Shown here in pieces: positions 17,785 through 30,417 of a stretch of DNA of 33,902 nucleotides; within the stretch, counting starts at the first letter, position 1, and each line of letters begins with the position of its first letter. The notes under the pieces were generated by a model. That model was not told the origin of the DNA. It ran no database searches and saw only the letters and a program-made list of their open reading frames with translations. Both the position numbers and the translations under genes were made by a program. Source of the DNA: Desulfuromonadales bacterium (lineage in GTDB: Bacteria > Desulfobacterota > Desulfuromonadia > Desulfuromonadales > BM103). The stretch covers positions 1-33,902 of the forward strand of contig JAUWTX010000002.1 in assembly GCA_030614505.1 (NCBI GenBank), written 5' to 3'.

Positions 17785-18562
17785 AGAGTTTTATTACATA
17801 AGTATCGGCAATTTTGTCATGCAGTCCCTGCTTCTGACTGTCGAAAGCGACCATAATGTAGCCGATGCCGAGCAGGATACCGGAAATAAATTTACCGAGG
17901 ACTTCGCGCAAAGCAGCGCGGCCATAGGTGAGCGGACTGCCATCGGTGCGAATGACCTTGATGCGCACAGCCATCTTGCCTGGAGTCTGTCCGCAGTAAC
18001 CGGTAAAGAAAACAGCATAACCGATGCTGAGTGATACACCGAACAGCCAGATAACCGTATTGATGGCTGGATCTCCCTCGATGGCAATCCCCATCATACC
18101 TATAACCAGGCCGATCAGCAGGCTGAGTATGAACTGCACCATCCCCAGCAGGAAGGAGTCGAGCAGAGAGGCGACAACGCGAATCCAGAAGCCTGCTTTC
18201 GGTCGATACAGAGGTGTCTGATCCGTAGCCTTGCGGCGCAGTTCGGCAAGATTACCGTTCAACACATCAACGCTTTGAGTCGTCTGGCTATTTTCTTTTT
18301 GCCGGGCCTGGAATTTTGTGTAAACGACGCCACAACCGCTACAGTGGTCACTTTTATTCTGTACAAGACCACAAGCAGGGCAAGTGGTTTGCTCTGGCTG
18401 CGTGGTCTCATTTTTTGTGCCTGCCGTGCTCACAGGGAGTTCCGATTTGTCAAAGGTAAAACCTTTGCTACATTTTGGGCAGTTCACCTTGACCGGGCGA
18501 TCAGGGAGCTTGGCCGGGTCGACAGTTTTAGAAAAATTACAATGGGGACAAATGATTTTCAT
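17783..18562 (-). CDS. Zinc-ribbon / RDD family membrane protein
   Basis: Start at [16 protein letters not shown] and CPAC..CSGC zinc ribbons followed by RDD domain ([23 protein letters not shown]...[34 protein letters not shown]). Confidence 0.85.
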   Translation of the reverse strand: MKIICPHCNFSKTVDPAKLPDRPVKVNCPKCSKGFTFDKSELPVSTAGTKNETTQPEQTTCPACGLVQNKSDHCSGCGVVYTKFQARQKENSQTTQSVDVLNGNLAELRRKATDQTPLYRPKAGFWIRVVASLLDSFLLGMVQFILSLLIGLVIGMMGIAIEGDPAINTVIWLFGVSLSIGYAVFFTGYCGQTPGKMAVRIKVIRTDGSPLTYGRAALREVLGKFISGILLGIGYIMVAFDSQKQGLHDKIADTYVIKL

Positions 18563-18597
18563 CTGTATAGATATCTCAATTGTTTGAGAGTCTTTTC

Positions 18598-18618
18598 GCG
18601 CCACGCGCCACGCGCCTC
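18598..18618. repeat. Heptamer array (GCGCCAC)x2-GCGCCTC, inverse orientation
   Basis: Units at 18598-18604, 18605-18611, 18612-18618; same unit as the 11676 and 14426 arrays. Confidence 0.92.
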
Positions 18619-18624
18619 TCGGGG

Positions 18625-19533
18625 TCAACCCATCAAAGTTGCCAGAATGGCCTTTTGCACATGCAGGCGATTTTCGGCTTCATCGTAAATGATCGCATGA
18701 CGGCTCTCCATGACCTCTTCGGTGATCTCTTCATCGCGATGGGCTGGGAGACAGTGCATAACTACGCAATCAGGGTCTGCCAGGGCAAGCAGGTCCATGT
18801 TAATCTGGTAACCTGAAAAAGCCTTTTCGCGCTCCTGTTGTTCATCTTCCTGTCCCATGCTTGCCCAGACATCGGTATTCAGGACCTGTGCACCACGTGC
18901 GGCTTCGCTCGGATCGTTGGTGTAAAGAATTCTGGCCCCGGCATCAGCCGCACGCTGGCAGACCTCAGCATCCGGTTCATAACCTGCCGGCGTTGCCACG
19001 CGTAGTTCAAAACCAAAAGCTGCCGCAGCGTTAATCCAGCTGTTAGCCATGTTGTTGCCGTCACCGATCCAGCAGTAGGAAAGCTCACGGTAGTCTCCCC
19101 TGTGTTCGATAACAGTGAAGAGATCAGCCATCACCTGACAAGGATGATAAAGGTCGGTTAGACCGTTAATTATCGGTACGGAACTGTATTGAGCAAACTC
19201 TTCAACTCCCTGCTGTGAGTAGGTACGGATCATGACGCCGTCGACATAACGGGCCATACAGCGGGCGGTGTCCTTGATCGGCTCTCCGCGGCCCATCTGG
19301 GTGTTTCCGGAAGCCAGAAAAAGCGCGTGCCCACCCAATTGGAACATGCCGGCCTCGAAGGAGACACGGGTGCGTGTCGAGCTCTTTTCGAAGAGCATGC
19401 CAAGGGTCTTGCCTGCCAGCAGGTGATGTTGTATCCCGGCCTTTTGCTTGGATTTCAGGTCGCTGGTCAGCGCAAAGATTTTTTCCAGATCTTCGAGGCT
19501 CCAGTCACTGAGACAGAGAAAGTCTTTATTCAC
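18625..19533 (-). CDS. argF: Ornithine carbamoyltransferase
   Basis: FEKSSTRTRVSFEAGMFQLGGHALFL, HPCQVMADLFT, DVWASMGQE, VMHCLPAHRDEEIT. Confidence 0.96.
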   Translation of the reverse strand: MNKDFLCLSDWSLEDLEKIFALTSDLKSKQKAGIQHHLLAGKTLGMLFEKSSTRTRVSFEAGMFQLGGHALFLASGNTQMGRGEPIKDTARCMARYVDGVMIRTYSQQGVEEFAQYSSVPIINGLTDLYHPCQVMADLFTVIEHRGDYRELSYCWIGDGNNMANSWINAAAAFGFELRVATPAGYEPDAEVCQRAADAGARILYTNDPSEAARGAQVLNTDVWASMGQEDEQQEREKAFSGYQINMDLLALADPDCVVMHCLPAHRDEEITEEVMESRHAIIYDEAENRLHVQKAILATLMG

Positions 19534-19604
19534 AGTAGTGACTCCTTAAAGGGTTACAGCTATTCAACAGAATGGCAGCTGTTCAACCGGCATGATCCAT
19601 TGTG

Positions 19605-20816
19605 TCAGCATGGTCCAGAGGCTTCAACGGTAGCCAGTACTTCATCAAGGATTGTAATGGCTTCATCAATTTCTGCCCGGCTGACGATCAGCGGCGGCAG
19701 AAAGCGCAAAACGTTGCCGACGGTACAATTAATCAACAGGCCACGTTCCATGGCAGCATGGACCAGCGCTCCACCTTCAATGGTCATTTCCATGCCTATG
19801 ATCAGACCTCGACCACGAACTTCCTTGATAAAGGTATATTTGTTTTTTAATTGCTCAAGCTGCCCGGTCAGGGAGTTACCCATGGTCCGACAGTTATCCA
19901 GAACGCCATCATCGACCATCGTTTGCATTGCAGCCAGAGCTGCTGAGCAAATCAACGGGTTACCGCCGAAGGTCGAACCATGAGATCCGGGGCCAAGCCT
20001 TTTGGCCAGTTCCTCAGTAGTCAGCATGGCGCCGATCGGTGGGCCGCCAGCCAGAGCTTTGGCAAGGGTCAGAATATCCGGGGCAACCCCTTCCTGCTCA
20101 TACGCCCAGAGAGTACCGGTTCTGCCGCAGCCGACCTGGACCTCATCGTAGATCAACACCAGGTCAAATTCGTCGCAGATGTCACGAACGGCCTTGAGAT
20201 AACCGGGCGGTGGTACGTTGACACCGCCTTCGCCCTGCACTGGCTCCAGCATGATTGCGCAGATGCTCGGCGTGATGGCCTGACGCATCGCATCCGGGTC
20301 ACCGAAAGGCACGTACCTGAAGCCGGGAACCAGTGGTGTGAAGCCGGCCTTGACCTTCTCCTGGCCAGTGGCACTGATGGTGCCGATAGTACGGCCGTGG
20401 AAGGAGGCCAGTGCGGTAATCACTTCGAAACGGTCTTCACCATATTTTTCCCGACTGTGTTTGCGCACCAGTTTCATTGCTGCTTCGTTGGCTTCGGCGC
20501 CCGAGTTACAGAAGAAGGCACGGTCGGCAAAGGATTGTTCACAGAGCCATTCCGCCAGTTCTATCTGCAAGGGGATATGGTAGAAGTTAGAGCAATGCAG
20601 CAATTTGCCCGCTTGTTCCCGCAGTGCGGCAACTACTTTTGGATGACAGTGGCCGAGATTGTTGACTGCCACTCCGGCGAGGAAATCGAGATAGGATTTG
20701 CCGTCGACATCCCATAGGCGGCAACCTTCACCACGCTGTGCGACGATCGGGTAGCGCCCGTAGGTCTTCATGACATGCTTGTCGGCTCTGTTGATCCAGT
20801 CTGTAGAAGTGCTCAT
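19605..20816 (-). CDS. argD: Acetylornithine aminotransferase
   Basis: Class III aminotransferase; YLDFLAGVAVNNLGHCHP, FCNSGAEANEAAMKLVRKH, LIYDEVQVGCGRTG, LAKALAGGPPIGAML, GSHGSTFGGNPL. Confidence 0.93.
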   Translation of the reverse strand: MSTSTDWINRADKHVMKTYGRYPIVAQRGEGCRLWDVDGKSYLDFLAGVAVNNLGHCHPKVVAALREQAGKLLHCSNFYHIPLQIELAEWLCEQSFADRAFFCNSGAEANEAAMKLVRKHSREKYGEDRFEVITALASFHGRTIGTISATGQEKVKAGFTPLVPGFRYVPFGDPDAMRQAITPSICAIMLEPVQGEGGVNVPPPGYLKAVRDICDEFDLVLIYDEVQVGCGRTGTLWAYEQEGVAPDILTLAKALAGGPPIGAMLTTEELAKRLGPGSHGSTFGGNPLICSAALAAMQTMVDDGVLDNCRTMGNSLTGQLEQLKNKYTFIKEVRGRGLIIGMEMTIEGGALVHAAMERGLLINCTVGNVLRFLPPLIVSRAEIDEAITILDEVLATVEASGPC

Positions 20817-20860
20817 GGCGTTATCCGTGAAACGTAGAAGATCCGGGTTAAAGGTTCTGA

Positions 20861-20876
20861 CTTACAGCTTACAGCT

Positions 20877-20879
<3 letters not shown>
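20861..20879. repeat. Heptamer array (CTTACAG)x2 + CTTTA, touching the argB stop codon
   Basis: cttacagcttacagcttta; 20877-20879 is the argB stop. Confidence 0.7.
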
Positions 20880-21779
<900 letters not shown>

Positions 21780-21804
21780 TTATCCTGTCAAGGTCGACAG
21801 ACTC

Positions 21805-23136
21805 CTAAAGAATATAACGCGACAGATCCTCGTCATCAGCAATTTTAGCAAGACGCTCACGTACAAAGGCGTCATCGATCGGGAACCTTTTATCCGGTCG
21901 TTCCGGAGCGTTGAAAGATAGCTCTTCAAGCAGGGTCTCCATAATCGTATGCAAGCGTCGCGCTCCGATATTCTCTGTGCGCTCGTTAACGCTGGCTGCC
22001 GTTCTGGCAATTTCACGGATCGCATCTTCGCTGAACTCAAGGTTGATGCCTTCTGTTGCCATGAGTGCCTGGTATTGGCGAATCAAGGCGTTGTTCGGTT
22101 CAGTCAGTATCCTGACAAAGTCGGCTTCCTCAAGGCTTTCAAGTTCAACCCGGATAGGAAAACGGCCCTGCAGTTCCGGAATCAGGTCTGAGGGCTTGGC
22201 GACGTGAAATGCGCCGGCCGCAATAAAGAGGACATGGTCGGTTTTAACCGGGCCATACTTGGTGTTGACCGTACTCCCCTCGACAATCGGCAGAATGTCG
22301 CGTTGCACTCCTTCGCGGGAAACTTCCGGGCCGTGGCCACCCTCGCGGCTGGCAATCTTGTCGATTTCATCAATAAAAATGATGCCATTCTGCTCGGTAC
22401 GCTCTATGGCGAGAGTTTGGACCTTGTCCATATCCACCAGTTTTTCCGCCTCGATTTCAATCAGCAGTTGCTGGGCCTCAGAGACCTTCATGCGGCGATT
22501 CTTGGTCTTCTTCGGAAAGATGTTGCCGAACATTTCCTTGATGTTGAAGCCCATTTCTTCGGGACCCTGTGGACCGAAAATCTGCATGCTCGGCATCTGG
22601 TTGTCCTGCATTTCGATCTCAACCATACGCTCGTTGAGCTCACCCATACGTAGCAGTTGGCGAAGCTTGTCCCTGGTTCTGCCCCCACTGGAGGCTTCGT
22701 CAGATTCTGTCGGCTGCTGCTCTCCCGGGAGAAGCAGGTCGAGCAGTCGTTCCTCGGCCAGGTCCTCAGCCTTAATCTGTTGTTTTTTTGCTTCCTCGTT
22801 TTTAACCATCACGATGGCCAGCTCGATCAGGTCACGCACCATACTTTCAACATCGCGACCGACATAACCAACCTCGGTGAATTTGCTGGCTTCGACCTTG
22901 ACAAACGGAGCCTGAGCCAGGCGTGCCAGGCGCCGGGCGATTTCAGTTTTACCGACTCCGGTCGGCCCGATCATGATGATATTCTTCGGTGCAATTTCTT
23001 CCCGAAGCTCCGGATCAACCTGTTGGCGACGCCAGCGGTTGCGCAAGGCGACAGCTACTGCTCGCTTGGCGTTGTTCTGACCGACGATATAACGATCAAG
23101 CTCGGAGACAATTTCCCGGGGAGTGAAGTTGTTCAC
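21805..23136 (-). CDS. hslU: ATP-dependent protease ATPase subunit HslU
   Basis: [53 protein letters not shown]-terminal DLSRYIL; GTG start overlapping the hslV stop (GTGA). Confidence 0.97.
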   Translation of the reverse strand: MNNFTPREIVSELDRYIVGQNNAKRAVAVALRNRWRRQQVDPELREEIAPKNIIMIGPTGVGKTEIARRLARLAQAPFVKVEASKFTEVGYVGRDVESMVRDLIELAIVMVKNEEAKKQQIKAEDLAEERLLDLLLPGEQQPTESDEASSGGRTRDKLRQLLRMGELNERMVEIEMQDNQMPSMQIFGPQGPEEMGFNIKEMFGNIFPKKTKNRRMKVSEAQQLLIEIEAEKLVDMDKVQTLAIERTEQNGIIFIDEIDKIASREGGHGPEVSREGVQRDILPIVEGSTVNTKYGPVKTDHVLFIAAGAFHVAKPSDLIPELQGRFPIRVELESLEEADFVRILTEPNNALIRQYQALMATEGINLEFSEDAIREIARTAASVNERTENIGARRLHTIMETLLEELSFNAPERPDKRFPIDDAFVRERLAKIADDEDLSRYIL

Positions 23137-23663
23137 GACAGGGTCTCCACAATGATTTGGTCGTTGGTGTAAACGCAGATGTCTGCCGCAATCTTCAAAG
23201 ACTCCTCGGCAACCTGGGCCATGGAAAGTTCCGTGTGGTCGACCAAGGCTCGCGCCGCTGCCTGTGCAAAGGTACCGCCGGAACCAATTGCAGCAATGCC
23301 GTGTTCCGGTTCGATTACATCGCCGACTCCGGATAACACCAGGGTCGCTTGACGATCGGCAACGATGAGAAGCGCTTCCAGATGCCGCAAAACGCGGTCC
23401 GTCCTCCAGTCCTTGGCGAGTTCAACGGCTGCTCGTTGCAGGTTGCCACGATACTCCTGTAATTTGGCCTCAAACTTTTCAAAGAGGGTGAAAGCGTCGG
23501 CTGTACTGCCAGCAAAACCGGCGATCACCTGATCGTCATACATGTACCGAAGTTTTCTGGCGGTATGCTTCATGATGGTATTACCGAGGCTGACCTGACC
23601 ATCGCCGGCCATAGCGACTTCAGTCCCACGGCGCACACAAAGAATAGTTGTCCCTTTGAACAT
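23133..23663 (-). CDS. hslV: ATP-dependent protease subunit HslV
   Basis: Start at [16 protein letters not shown] catalytic N-terminus after processing, [36 protein letters not shown]. Confidence 0.96.
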   Translation of the reverse strand: MFKGTTILCVRRGTEVAMAGDGQVSLGNTIMKHTARKLRYMYDDQVIAGFAGSTADAFTLFEKFEAKLQEYRGNLQRAAVELAKDWRTDRVLRHLEALLIVADRQATLVLSGVGDVIEPEHGIAAIGSGGTFAQAAARALVDHTELSMAQVAEESLKIAADICVYTNDQIIVETLS

Positions 23664-23900
23664 CTCGAGCCTCTCGTTAAAGCTTATTTTAACTCTGCAA
23701 AAAATATCAGAATATAACATAACCACGCGGGGAGACAAAGTAAAATGCCTGTAACGGTCAAGATGTGAAAGCCGCAAATTCATTGTGAAACAGGAGTGTA
23801 CGTTCTGGATGAAAGAAAGAAGGGTCTATGGAAATTCTACTGTGTCAAATTAATACTGAATGGTGATCTGTGACAAAGGGAAGAGTGGCCTTACATCTAC

Positions 23901-25043
23901 TCAGTCGGAGGGTGTAATCGGCAGGAGAGGCAGTCGGATGGTGACTTCGGTCCCCTTGCCTGGAGTGCTGTTGAGATTGATAACACCGCCATGATCACGA
24001 ATAAACTGGCGAGCATAAAAGAGACCCAGACCGAAGCCTCGGACCTGGCCAGTATGTTGTGGGTCAATCTGGTAAAATTTTTCGAAGATCTTGGCAGCCT
24101 CTTCGGGAGGAATCCCGGGCCCGTTGTCGGTAATGGTGAAGGTGATTTCGGTTTCGCTAACTTCACCCGAAAGAGTGATCTCGCCGCCCCGGGGGGTAAA
24201 TTTTATGGCATTGTCTAGAAGCGCATTCAGGGCAAAGGTTATGCGGCGACGGTCGACAATTACAATCGGCCAATGTTCCGCCAGGAAAGAGTGCAGAGCC
24301 AGCCCTTTCTGTTCAATCACTTGACGCTTTTCAGCCAGAATGGCGCTGGTAATTTCCTTCAGATCTTCCCTGGCGGTATTACCCGCACTGCTCTTAAGGA
24401 TAATGTCACTGTAGTAGAGCAGATCCTGGATCAGGTAGGCGAGGTACTCGGATTCTTCGCGAATGGCATCCAGGGCAGAGGCAAACCCAGGATCCTCCAT
24501 GTCTATGGCGCCGCTGGCAAGATTCTGGATAAAGAGCGAGATGGATGTTGTCGGAGTTCGCAGTTTGTGAGAGATAAGTCCAAGAAAATCAGATTTGATG
24601 CGGTCGAGCTGCTTCAACTGCATCAGCTCCTGATGCAAGGTTTTTTTCTCAAGAGCGTTCTTTATTGATATTTTGAGCTGTAACAGGTTGATCGGCTTGT
24701 GGATGAAATCATCGGCATGAGCCTTGAGGGCTCGAAGGATGATATCCTTGTCAGCATAACCGGTCATAACAATGACCAGTTGTTCGGGGTCCTGCTCCTT
24801 GATTTTCTGAAGCAGTTCAAGTCCATTCATGACCGGCATCATGACATCGACCAGAATAAGATCCACTGTCTCGTGGTCCAGTACTCGCAAAGCCTCCTGG
24901 CCATTCTCTGCCTGGAGAATGCGATAGTCCTTCAAGGTTCGGGCGCAGAGGTCGCGGATAATCGGCTCATCGTCAACGACGAGGATGGCCGGTGCTTCAG
25001 CCTGTTGCAATAACCGGGGCTCTCCCCGCATTTCAAGTCGCAT
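23901..25043 (-). CDS. Response regulator receiver / histidine kinase (REC-HisKA-HATPase)
   Basis: N-terminal REC (ILVVDDEPIIRDL...LILVDVMMPVMNGLELL...HKPIN), H-box SHKLRTPTTS, ATPase DNGPGIPP and GFGLGLFYARQ. Confidence 0.92.
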   Translation of the reverse strand: MRLEMRGEPRLLQQAEAPAILVVDDEPIIRDLCARTLKDYRILQAENGQEALRVLDHETVDLILVDVMMPVMNGLELLQKIKEQDPEQLVIVMTGYADKDIILRALKAHADDFIHKPINLLQLKISIKNALEKKTLHQELMQLKQLDRIKSDFLGLISHKLRTPTTSISLFIQNLASGAIDMEDPGFASALDAIREESEYLAYLIQDLLYYSDIILKSSAGNTAREDLKEITSAILAEKRQVIEQKGLALHSFLAEHWPIVIVDRRRITFALNALLDNAIKFTPRGGEITLSGEVSETEITFTITDNGPGIPPEEAAKIFEKFYQIDPQHTGQVRGFGLGLFYARQFIRDHGGVINLNSTPGKGTEVTIRLPLLPITPSD

Positions 25044-25082
25044 ACTGACTCCGCAGTAATACTCAGCAGTCAGGGTTTTCTG

Positions 25083-27728
25083 TTAATTATCCAGAGCGCT
25101 ACGGATCATTTCGGACACTTTACATAAGGCTCCGTCCAGTTTCTCCGGCTGGCTCCCACCCGCCTGGGCAAGGTCCGGTCGGCCACCACCACGTCCGCCA
25201 ACTTCAGCGGCCAGGGCTGCCACCAGTTTGCCGGCGTGCAACTGTTCGGTCAGATCAGCAGTTACCGCAACCAGCAGGTTGACCTTGCCTTCATAGGGGC
25301 AGCCTATGGCGACCACACCGGAACCGAGCTTGTCACGCAGCTTGTCGGCCATCTCTCGCAAGCCCTTACCGTCTGCCGAATCTACCTCGGCGGCCAACAG
25401 CTTGATGCCGTTGATTTCCTGAACCTGGTTCATGATGTCATCGGCCTGGCCAGCTTTCAGCCGGCTCTCAAGGGTGGCCAGTACACGCTCCAACTCTTTC
25501 TGGCGTTCCACCATCTTTACCAGACGGGTCTCCAGTTGAGGGCGGTCGCTTTTTACTAGGCCGGCCATGCGGCCGATGGCGTCTTCCTGTTGCTGCACCA
25601 AGTCCAGGGCACGGGTTCCGGTAGCGGCCTCAATCCGTCGGACACCAGCGGCAATCCCTGTTTCCTGGATGATTTTGAAAAGACCGATGTCACCTGCAGC
25701 GGTAGTGTGAGTGCCCCCGCAGAGTTCCATGCTGAAGTCGCCAAGATTGACGACCCGGACACGTTCACCGTATTTCTCGCCGAAGAGAGCCGTCGCACCG
25801 GCAGCGACCGCCTCATCAGCGGCCATTTCCCGAGTTTCCACGGCACGATTCTCACGGATGCGTTCGTTGACCTCGGTTTCGATGCGACGCAGTTCTTCGG
25901 CGGTCACCGCCGAGAAATGACTGAAGTCGAAGCGCAGGCGCTCCGGAGCAACCAGGGAGCCTGCCTGCTTGACGTGGTCGCCGAGTACCTCGACCAGGAC
26001 AGCCTGCAGGATATGGGTTGAGGTGTGGTTCAGGGCGGTTGCCTGACGAGCTGCAGCATCAACTGCGAGTTCAACCTTCTGGCCGATCACCAGGGTCCCT
26101 TCGACAACTTTGCCAATGTGAACAATCAGTTCCGGTAACGGTTTTATCGTGCCGGTGATTTCTATCCTGAGTCCCGGTGCGCTGATCGTGCCGATATCAC
26201 CGGCCTGACCGCCCGATTCGCCATAGAAAGGTGTTGATTCAGTGATGATCTCGACCCGTTCACTGGCACCGGCCTGACTGACCTGCTCACCATCGTGCAG
26301 GATTGCTGCAATGCGGCTGCTCGCCTGCAACTCATTATAACCACAGAAGTCCACCGTATTGCCCTGCTCGACCAGCTCACGATAAACAGGACCGATCGCC
26401 TCTTCGCCAGATCCTTTCCAGTGCGCGCGAGCCTTCTGACGTTGCTCTTCCATGCAGGTTTCGAATCCGGCATCATCGATGGTAAGGCCTTTTGCTTCAA
26501 CGATGTCAGCCGTCAGGTCGGTCGGGAACCCGTAGGTATCGTAGAGTTTGAAAAGCACGTTGCCGGGAATCACTGTTGATTTCTCACGGAGCAGGCGGTC
26601 GACCTCTTCGTTGAGGATACGCAGGCCGTTGTCGAGAGTCTGGATAAAACGTTCTTCTTCCTTCTCAACGATTTTGGCGACAAAGCTTTTGCGTTCGGCT
26701 TCCTGTGGATAGGCTTCGGTCATAAATTCGAGGACGAAAACTGCCGTCTTGTAGAGTACGGGATCAGCAAAGCCGAGCATCTTGGCATGACGCATGGCAC
26801 GACGCATGATGCGGCGCAGCACATAACCGCGTCCTTCGTTACTCGGCATGACGCCGTCAGCGATCAGGTAAGCTGTGGCCCTGCTGTGATCGGTCATGAC
26901 CCGCATCGAGACATCATCCTCAGGGTTATCACCGTAGGTTTTTCCGGAAAGCTTTTCAATATAGCCGATGATATCGCGCATAAGGTTGGTGTCGTAGTTT
27001 GATAGAACACCTTGCATTACAGTGGTAAGTCGTTCTAGACCCATGCCGGTGTCGACAGCCGGTTTCGGTAGCGGCACCAACTCGCCATCTGTCTGGCGGT
27101 TGAACTGCATGAAGACATTGTTCCAGATCTCCATGTAGCGGTCGCAGTCACAGCCGACGGTGCAATTCGGAGAGTCGCAACCGATTTCTGGTCCGTTGTC
27201 ATAGAAGATTTCCGAGCAGGGGCCGCAGGGGCCGGTGTCGCCCATCGACCAGAAATTATCCTCCTCAAAACGGAAAATCCGCTCGCGAGGGACCCCCTCC
27301 TGTTCATGCCAGATGTCGGCTGCTTCGTCGTCGTCGGTATAGACTGAGACGTAGAGGCGGTCCTTGTCGATACCCATGTCGACAGTGAGAAATTCCCAGG
27401 CATAGGCAATCGCTTCTTTTTTGAAATAATCGCCGAAAGAAAAATTGCCGAGCATCTCGAAAAAAGTGTGGTGGCGGGCGGTGCGGCCGACATTTTCAAG
27501 GTCATTATGCTTACCGCCGGCACGGACACACTTCTGCGAGGTGGTGGCGCGGACGTAGGCCCGTTTTTCCTGGCCCAGGAAGCAGTCCTTGAACTGGTTC
27601 ATGCCGGCGTTGGTAAAGAGAAGGGTCGGATCGTTGTGTGGGACCAAAGAGGATGAAGCAACGATCGTATGGCCGCGATCTTCAAAAAACTTAAGAAAAA
27701 GTTGACGTATTTCGCTACCGGTTTTCAT
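25083..27728 (-). CDS. alaS: Alanyl-tRNA synthetase
   Basis: [48 protein letters not shown]..., [37 protein letters not shown] at 27728 preferred over TTG at 27740. Confidence 0.97.
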   Translation of the reverse strand: MKTGSEIRQLFLKFFEDRGHTIVASSSLVPHNDPTLLFTNAGMNQFKDCFLGQEKRAYVRATTSQKCVRAGGKHNDLENVGRTARHHTFFEMLGNFSFGDYFKKEAIAYAWEFLTVDMGIDKDRLYVSVYTDDDEAADIWHEQEGVPRERIFRFEEDNFWSMGDTGPCGPCSEIFYDNGPEIGCDSPNCTVGCDCDRYMEIWNNVFMQFNRQTDGELVPLPKPAVDTGMGLERLTTVMQGVLSNYDTNLMRDIIGYIEKLSGKTYGDNPEDDVSMRVMTDHSRATAYLIADGVMPSNEGRGYVLRRIMRRAMRHAKMLGFADPVLYKTAVFVLEFMTEAYPQEAERKSFVAKIVEKEEERFIQTLDNGLRILNEEVDRLLREKSTVIPGNVLFKLYDTYGFPTDLTADIVEAKGLTIDDAGFETCMEEQRQKARAHWKGSGEEAIGPVYRELVEQGNTVDFCGYNELQASSRIAAILHDGEQVSQAGASERVEIITESTPFYGESGGQAGDIGTISAPGLRIEITGTIKPLPELIVHIGKVVEGTLVIGQKVELAVDAAARQATALNHTSTHILQAVLVEVLGDHVKQAGSLVAPERLRFDFSHFSAVTAEELRRIETEVNERIRENRAVETREMAADEAVAAGATALFGEKYGERVRVVNLGDFSMELCGGTHTTAAGDIGLFKIIQETGIAAGVRRIEAATGTRALDLVQQQEDAIGRMAGLVKSDRPQLETRLVKMVERQKELERVLATLESRLKAGQADDIMNQVQEINGIKLLAAEVDSADGKGLREMADKLRDKLGSGVVAIGCPYEGKVNLLVAVTADLTEQLHAGKLVAALAAEVGGRGGGRPDLAQAGGSQPEKLDGALCKVSEMIRSALDN

Positions 27729-28221
27729 CGTGGGATTCAAAGCCTTTCCGTGTCAATTGATCCATGATGCAGCCGATTGTAAAGCCGCGTCGTTGGAGAA
27801 AATGTACAACCCGGCGTCGCTCCTTGACTGGTGCCAGACTGTAGTTGAAATCGGGAAATCGTCGTTTCAGCAGTGATGCCAGCAACAGCTCCTCATCACA
27901 GTCCTCGCGAGCCTTGTCCAGCGTCTGACAGGCGAGCTCTTTACTGATGCCATGTTGTTGCAGGTCAAGCAGAATGCGCAGACCGACCGCACGGCCCTGG
28001 GTCATCAGGCTGGTTGCCCGGTTCAGAGCATAGCGGGCATCATTGAGGTAGCCAAGGTCGAGGCAACGCTGCAAAGCCTCATCGATGCGTGTTTGGTCAA
28101 ACCCCTTGTCAACCAGGCGCTGGCGCAACTCCGCCCGACTGTAGTCGCGGCGTGTCAATATCCGCAAAGCTGTCGGCCAGGGGTCAGTCCGGTCTGCTGT
28201 CTGTTCAGCTTTTTTTGTCAC
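27715..28221 (-). CDS. recX: Regulatory protein RecX
   Basis: [48 protein letters not shown]...; GTG at 28221 (VTKKAEQ) is the likely start, the longer ORF-track extension overlaps pilT. Confidence 0.9.
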   Translation of the reverse strand: MTKKAEQTADRTDPWPTALRILTRRDYSRAELRQRLVDKGFDQTRIDEALQRCLDLGYLNDARYALNRATSLMTQGRAVGLRILLDLQQHGISKELACQTLDKAREDCDEELLLASLLKRRFPDFNYSLAPVKERRRVVHFLQRRGFTIGCIMDQLTRKGFESHDENR

Positions 28222-29338
28222 CTGTCTCGCCGGTGCCCTCGAAGGCATCCCAGGAAAGGTCTGAAGTCGACGAGACCCCGGAGACCTTGAGTTTGAAGTC
28301 GTCTGGGTTGGAACATTGCCGCAGAGCCTCTTCAAAGCTGATCATCTTCGATTTCATCAGGGCCATCAGTGACTGGTCGAAGGTCTGCATGCCGTAAGAT
28401 TCGTGACCCTGCTGGATTGCTTCCGGCAGTAATTTGGTTTGCTCCTTGTCGTCAATCATCTGGCGGACCCTTGCCGAAGCCACCATGATCTCGACAGCCG
28501 GGACACGGCCCTTGCCGTCGAGTTTTGGCACCAAGCGCATGGAAATGACACCGCGCAAGACCGCTGCCAACTGGATGCGCATCTGGCGCTGCTGGAAAGG
28601 CGGGAAGACCGAGATAATTCTATTGACCGTTTCCGTGGCGTCGATCGTATGTAAAGTTGAGAGCACCAGGTGTCCGGTTTCAGCTGCTGTCAGTGCGGTC
28701 TCGATCGTTTCGTGGTCACGCATCTCGCCGACCAGAATGACGTCGGGATCCTGGCGCAGGGCTGATTTCAGGGCGGGCTGAAAGCCCAGGGTGTCGGAGC
28801 CGACTTCACGCTGGTTAATGATGCTTTTTTTGTCGCGATGGAGGAACTCGATTGGATCCTCGATCGTAACAATATGTGATTTGCGGTTGGTATTGATGTA
28901 GTCGATCAGTGCGGCAAGGGTGGTTGACTTTCCTGAACCGGTGGCACCGGTAACCAGAATCAGACCACGATTGGCCATGGCCATTTTTTTGATAACCGGT
29001 GGCAGCAACAGGTCGTCCAGGTTTTTGATGTCAAAAGGAATAGCACGGAACACCAGTGAAATCGAGCCGCGCTGGGTAAAAGCATTAACACGGAAGCGCC
29101 CTAATCCGGGGACCCCATATGCCAGGTCTACCTCGCAGGCTGTCTCAAAACGCTCCCTCTGCAGATCATTCATGATCTCTTCGGTAATCTGTTCGGTCTG
29201 CTCCGGGCTGATCCGCGGTGCTTTCGGCAGAGGACGTAGAGTGCCGTCTATGCGGTAGATCGGCGGTAGGCCCGCTTTGAGGTGAATGTCGGAAGCTCCG
29301 GATTTCAGACCAACTGACAGGATTTCATTGAGGTCCAT
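28205..29338 (-). CDS. pilT: Type IV pilus retraction ATPase PilT
   Basis: GASDIHLKAGLPPIYRIDG, TGATGSGKSTTLAALIDYIN, HIVTIEDPIEFLH, LVGEMRDHETIETALTAAETGHLVLSTLHT. Confidence 0.96.
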   Translation of the reverse strand: MDLNEILSVGLKSGASDIHLKAGLPPIYRIDGTLRPLPKAPRISPEQTEQITEEIMNDLQRERFETACEVDLAYGVPGLGRFRVNAFTQRGSISLVFRAIPFDIKNLDDLLLPPVIKKMAMANRGLILVTGATGSGKSTTLAALIDYINTNRKSHIVTIEDPIEFLHRDKKSIINQREVGSDTLGFQPALKSALRQDPDVILVGEMRDHETIETALTAAETGHLVLSTLHTIDATETVNRIISVFPPFQQRQMRIQLAAVLRGVISMRLVPKLDGKGRVPAVEIMVASARVRQMIDDKEQTKLLPEAIQQGHESYGMQTFDQSLMALMKSKMISFEEALRQCSNPDDFKLKVSGVSSTSDLSWDAFEGTGETGDKKS

Positions 29339-29341
29339 GAA

Positions 29342-30364
29342 TTATTCTCCTTCAGACGAAGTTCCTGCAGGGTTAAGGCCGTAATTATCGAGAACTTTCG
29401 CTTCGATCTCCGCTGCCGCTTCAGGGTGTTCGGCCAGGTATTTCTTGGCGTTCTCACGACCCTGACCGATGCGATCTTCACCATAAGAAAACCAAGAACC
29501 ACTTTTCTCGACAATGTTGCATTCAACACCGAGATCGAGCAAATCCCCCTCACGTGAAATGCCGGTGCCGTACATGATGTCGAATTCTGCTTCCTTGAAA
29601 GGCGGAGCAATTTTGTTCTTGACAATTTTTACCCGAGTGCGGTTGCCGATCGCATCCTGTCCCTGTTTGAGAGAGGCAATCCGACGGATGTCCATGCGCA
29701 CGGTAGAGTAGAATTTCAAGGCGTTGCCGCCAGTTGTGGTTTCAGGGTTGCCGAACATGACGCCGATCTTCATGCGGATCTGGTTGATGAAAATTACGCA
29801 GCAGTTTGATTTACTGATGGTCCCTGTCAGTTTACGTAGAGCCTGAGACATCAGCCGTGCCTGAAGACCCATGTGCGAGTCGCCCATTTCGCCTTCGATT
29901 TCTGCGCGCGGGACGAGGGCGGCAACCGAGTCGATGATCAAGACATCAATGGCGCCGCTGCGCACGAGAACTTCGACAATTTCAAGGGCCTGTTCACCAG
30001 TGTCTGGTTGTGATATCAGCAGCTCATCAATGTTGACACCGAGTTTCCTGGCGTAATGGATATCAAGGGCATGCTCGGCATCAACAAAAGCAGCAACACC
30101 GCCTGTTTTTTGAGCCTCTGCGGCAATGTGCAATGCCAGGGTCGTTTTGCCTGAAGACTCAGGTCCATAGATCTCAATGACTCGTCCGCGTGGGACACCG
30201 CCTATGCCGAGAGCAATATCCAGACTTAAGGCTCCGGTTGGAATCGACCCGATGTCCGGCAGGACAGCTCCTTCGCCGAGACGCATGATGCTGCCTTTGC
30301 CGAACTGTTTTTCAATCTGGCCCATGGCCAGTTCAATAGCTCTGTTGCGATCACTCTCTGCCAT
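29342..30364 (-). CDS. recA: Recombinase RecA
   Basis: [55 protein letters not shown]. Confidence 0.98.
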   Translation of the reverse strand: MAESDRNRAIELAMGQIEKQFGKGSIMRLGEGAVLPDIGSIPTGALSLDIALGIGGVPRGRVIEIYGPESSGKTTLALHIAAEAQKTGGVAAFVDAEHALDIHYARKLGVNIDELLISQPDTGEQALEIVEVLVRSGAIDVLIIDSVAALVPRAEIEGEMGDSHMGLQARLMSQALRKLTGTISKSNCCVIFINQIRMKIGVMFGNPETTTGGNALKFYSTVRMDIRRIASLKQGQDAIGNRTRVKIVKNKIAPPFKEAEFDIMYGTGISREGDLLDLGVECNIVEKSGSWFSYGEDRIGQGRENAKKYLAEHPEAAAEIEAKVLDNYGLNPAGTSSEGE

Positions 30365-30417
30365 CAGTTTCCCTCCTTACGGGGTCAATGCACGTAATAT
30401 GAATTTTAGGTTGTCTA

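Noticed and set aside
19557-19587. Imperfect direct repeat cagctattcaac / cagctgttcaac in the argF-argD spacer
   Set aside because: Short, one mismatch, and the period does not match the heptamer family; could be chance.
19980-20717. 245-aa plus-strand ORF
   Set aside because: Antisense to argD; explained by GC-rich codon structure.
30365-30417. LexA/SOS box upstream of recA
   Set aside because: No convincing palindromic operator visible in the short thpR-recA spacer; the promoter may lie further upstream.
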